A stretch of 64,000 nucleotides of DNA, taken from positions 992,001 through 1,056,000 of the forward strand of contig NC_007575.1 of the NCBI RefSeq assembly GCF_000012965.1. The letters run 5' to 3'. Position 1 is the first letter of the stretch; every line of letters starts with the position of its first letter. Shown in pieces: positions 62,732 to 64,000 of this stretch. A program made the translations under genes and the position numbers. The notes below the pieces were generated by a model. It did not search any database and was not told the DNA's origin. It worked only from the letters and a program-made list of their open reading frames with translations. The DNA is from Sulfurimonas denitrificans DSM 1251. Its GTDB lineage: Bacteria; Campylobacterota; Campylobacteria; Campylobacterales; Sulfurimonadaceae.

Positions 62732-64000
62732 GTGAATAAAATAAAGTTGAGTCTTTTGGCTGCATTGCTCTTAAATTCGCAAATAAGCGCAAGTGATACA
62801 GTAGAACTAGAGCAAATTAGTATAGCTACAAAAACTTCAAAAAGTATAAATGGAGTTGCGGCAACAGTTGAAGTAGTTACACAAAAAGAGATAGAGCAGA
62901 TGGGGGCGTATAGTCTCAAAGAGATCATAGAAAGAGCACAAGGGTTAAATGTCATGTACGGTACATTTCCAAATGCCTCTTCAAAGAGCAAAGCTTCTAT
63001 AACCATAAGAGGAATGAGTGCAAACGGCACTCTTATTTTGCTTGATGGCAGACGATTGGCAGGTGAAGTGCAAAACCCTTACGACCTTGAGCGGATTCCT
63101 GCTTCTGTTGTTGAGCGCATTGAGATTGTAAAAGGTCCTATGAGTTCACTTTATGGTGCAGATGCTGTTGGAGGTGTTATAAATATCATCACAAAAAGAC
63201 CTAAAGATGCTCTTAAAATCGATGCAGGTGCAAGATATGGGGCAAATGGTGATGGTGAGGCAGATAGCTTAAATTTAAATCTCTCTATCCAAGATAAGAT
63301 AGATAAATTTGCATATAGTGCGTATGCGACTATGACTACTACAAAACCATACACTCAAAAAGAGAGCGAGAATGTTTGGGCACCAGTTCCAGGAAACAGA
63401 GTAGCTCCATCTGCTCATCCAAATCCAAATATAAGCGGCAATATAAAAGACAGCTACAAACAAGATGTAACTTACCGTGAAGATAGTGATGTTTATACTT
63501 TAGGCTCAAGAGTGAGTTATGACTTTTCATCAGATTTTACACTTGGGTTTGATGTTAACTACTTTGTGGAGGAGCGCGAAGGAGCATATATAGGCTACTT
63601 CCATCCATCTGCTTATGGGGTGCCTCTTTTTAATGTTCCTGTTAACTCAAGCGATAAGAACAACCGCTTAGATTTGAGTCTTGATGCTACTTATAAAGCT
63701 ATGGATGAGTTAGAGATAAAAGCAAGAGTTTATAACAGCAACTATGAAAAAAGAAATAAGACTACAGCAAGAGAGTACGCTGCTATGGGGTATGCAAGTG
63801 AGGAAGCATCTGCACAAAACGGTATGGATGCGGATGTGGATATAAAAGTAGCTGAACTTAGCGCACTATACATGGCAAGTGATGAGCACTTAGTTACTAT
63901 AGGAGGCGAGTATAGAGAAGAGACAAGGGATTCAAGTGTTTTTTCTCAAGCAAGTACCCTCACTAGAAAAGAGATGGATTATAAATCGTTTTATCTGCAA
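62732..64000 (+). CDS. TonB-dependent outer-membrane receptor, 3' end outside window
   Basis: This gene is open to the last base of the window (423 codons seen). It has a signal peptide (about 1-20, MNKIKLSLLAALLLNSQISA), a TonB box-like start and a plug domain (about 35-155: TIRGMSANGTLILLDGRR, ERIEIVKGPMSSLYG, GGVINIITKR), then the beginning of the barrel. GTG start with AAGGA about 8 nt upstream. Substrate may be haem or a ferric siderophore; hemP next door favours haem. Confidence 0.92.
   Translation, partial: MNKIKLSLLAALLLNSQISASDTVELEQISIATKTSKSINGVAATVEVVTQKEIEQMGAYSLKEIIERAQGLNVMYGTFPNASSKSKASITIRGMSANGTLILLDGRRLAGEVQNPYDLERIPASVVERIEIVKGPMSSLYGADAVGGVINIITKRPKDALKIDAGARYGANGDGEADSLNLNLSIQDKIDKFAYSAYATMTTTKPYTQKESENVWAPVPGNRVAPSAHPNPNISGNIKDSYKQDVTYREDSDVYTLGSRVSYDFSSDFTLGFDVNYFVEEREGAYIGYFHPSAYGVPLFNVPVNSSDKNNRLDLSLDATYKAMDELEIKARVYNSNYEKRNKTTAREYAAMGYASEEASAQNGMDADVDIKVAELSALYMASDEHLVTIGGEYREETRDSSVFSQASTLTRKEMDYKSFYLQ

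Noticed and set aside
1-64000. CRISPR arrays, rRNA and tRNA genes
   Set aside because: No regular direct-repeat/spacer pattern or RNA gene signature seen on reading through the window.

Overview
The window is low-GC DNA from a chemolithotrophic member of the Campylobacterota (Epsilonproteobacteria), most likely a Sulfurimonas close to S. denitrificans. This rests on codon and base composition, on a histidine-kinase family carrying the H-box IAHQWRQP, and on typical neighbours (coaBC-uppS-pilD-lptF-truA, glyS, truncated haemoglobin, superoxide reductase, multihaem cytochrome). The species call is an inference. I saw no rRNA, tRNA or CRISPR array.

Layout. (1) 1-3040: accessory DNA with the end of a YgjP-type metallopeptidase, a tyrosine recombinase with a 67-aa partner, and a class D beta-lactamase. 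(2) about 3033-9133: a small integrated element. It has three minus-strand genes, a divergent palindromic control region, an Xre repressor facing an operon across two identical 18-bp repeats, a DnaB-N/RecA-type helicase, an excisionase-like protein and a tyrosine integrase. No relaxase was found. (3) 9167-13378: ybgC, a periplasmic binding-fold protein, a Na/Pi cotransporter and a family-4 uracil-DNA glycosylase. (4) 13476-50085: about 37 kb devoted almost entirely to signal transduction. (5) 50136-60749: housekeeping and redox/O2 genes. (6) 60853-64000: an iron/haem uptake locus (exbB-exbD-hemP-tonB plus a TonB-dependent receptor) with two Fur-like boxes.

The signalling island is the main point of interest. 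It starts with an OmpR-family response regulator, the only regulator in the island with a DNA-binding domain. It contains a complete chemosensory operon (two REC proteins with a shared unknown C-terminal domain, CheY, CheW, MCP, STAS, CheA, CheR, a kinase-like protein lacking the phospho-acceptor His, CheD, CheB, membrane kinase). It also holds a CheZ-like protein, four further MCPs, five kinases with the IAHQWRQP box (three fused to REC), and two GGDEF/EAL proteins, one of them an unusual haemerythrin-PAS-PAS-GGDEF-EAL-CZB fusion. The CheA has no REC tail and CheB has one, unlike the classical Campylobacter/Helicobacter arrangement.

Five promoters in the island share one architecture that appears nowhere else in the window: GCGACA-N5-GCGACA-N9-TAnnnT, two direct repeats 11 bp apart with an exactly fixed distance to a -10 hexamer. 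They precede the kinase pair (14354), the che operon (21544), the cheZ-like/MCP/kinase operon (33845), the MCP/EAL/kinase operon (37555) and, on the minus strand, the MCP at 45393-47351. The geometry is that of PhoB/OmpR class II activation, so I infer one dedicated regulon switching the whole island on together, probably driven by the 13476-14252 regulator. Two MCPs (37555 and 47923) are paralogues of identical length with a 291-bp stretch of perfect nucleotide identity, which points to recent gene conversion or duplication.
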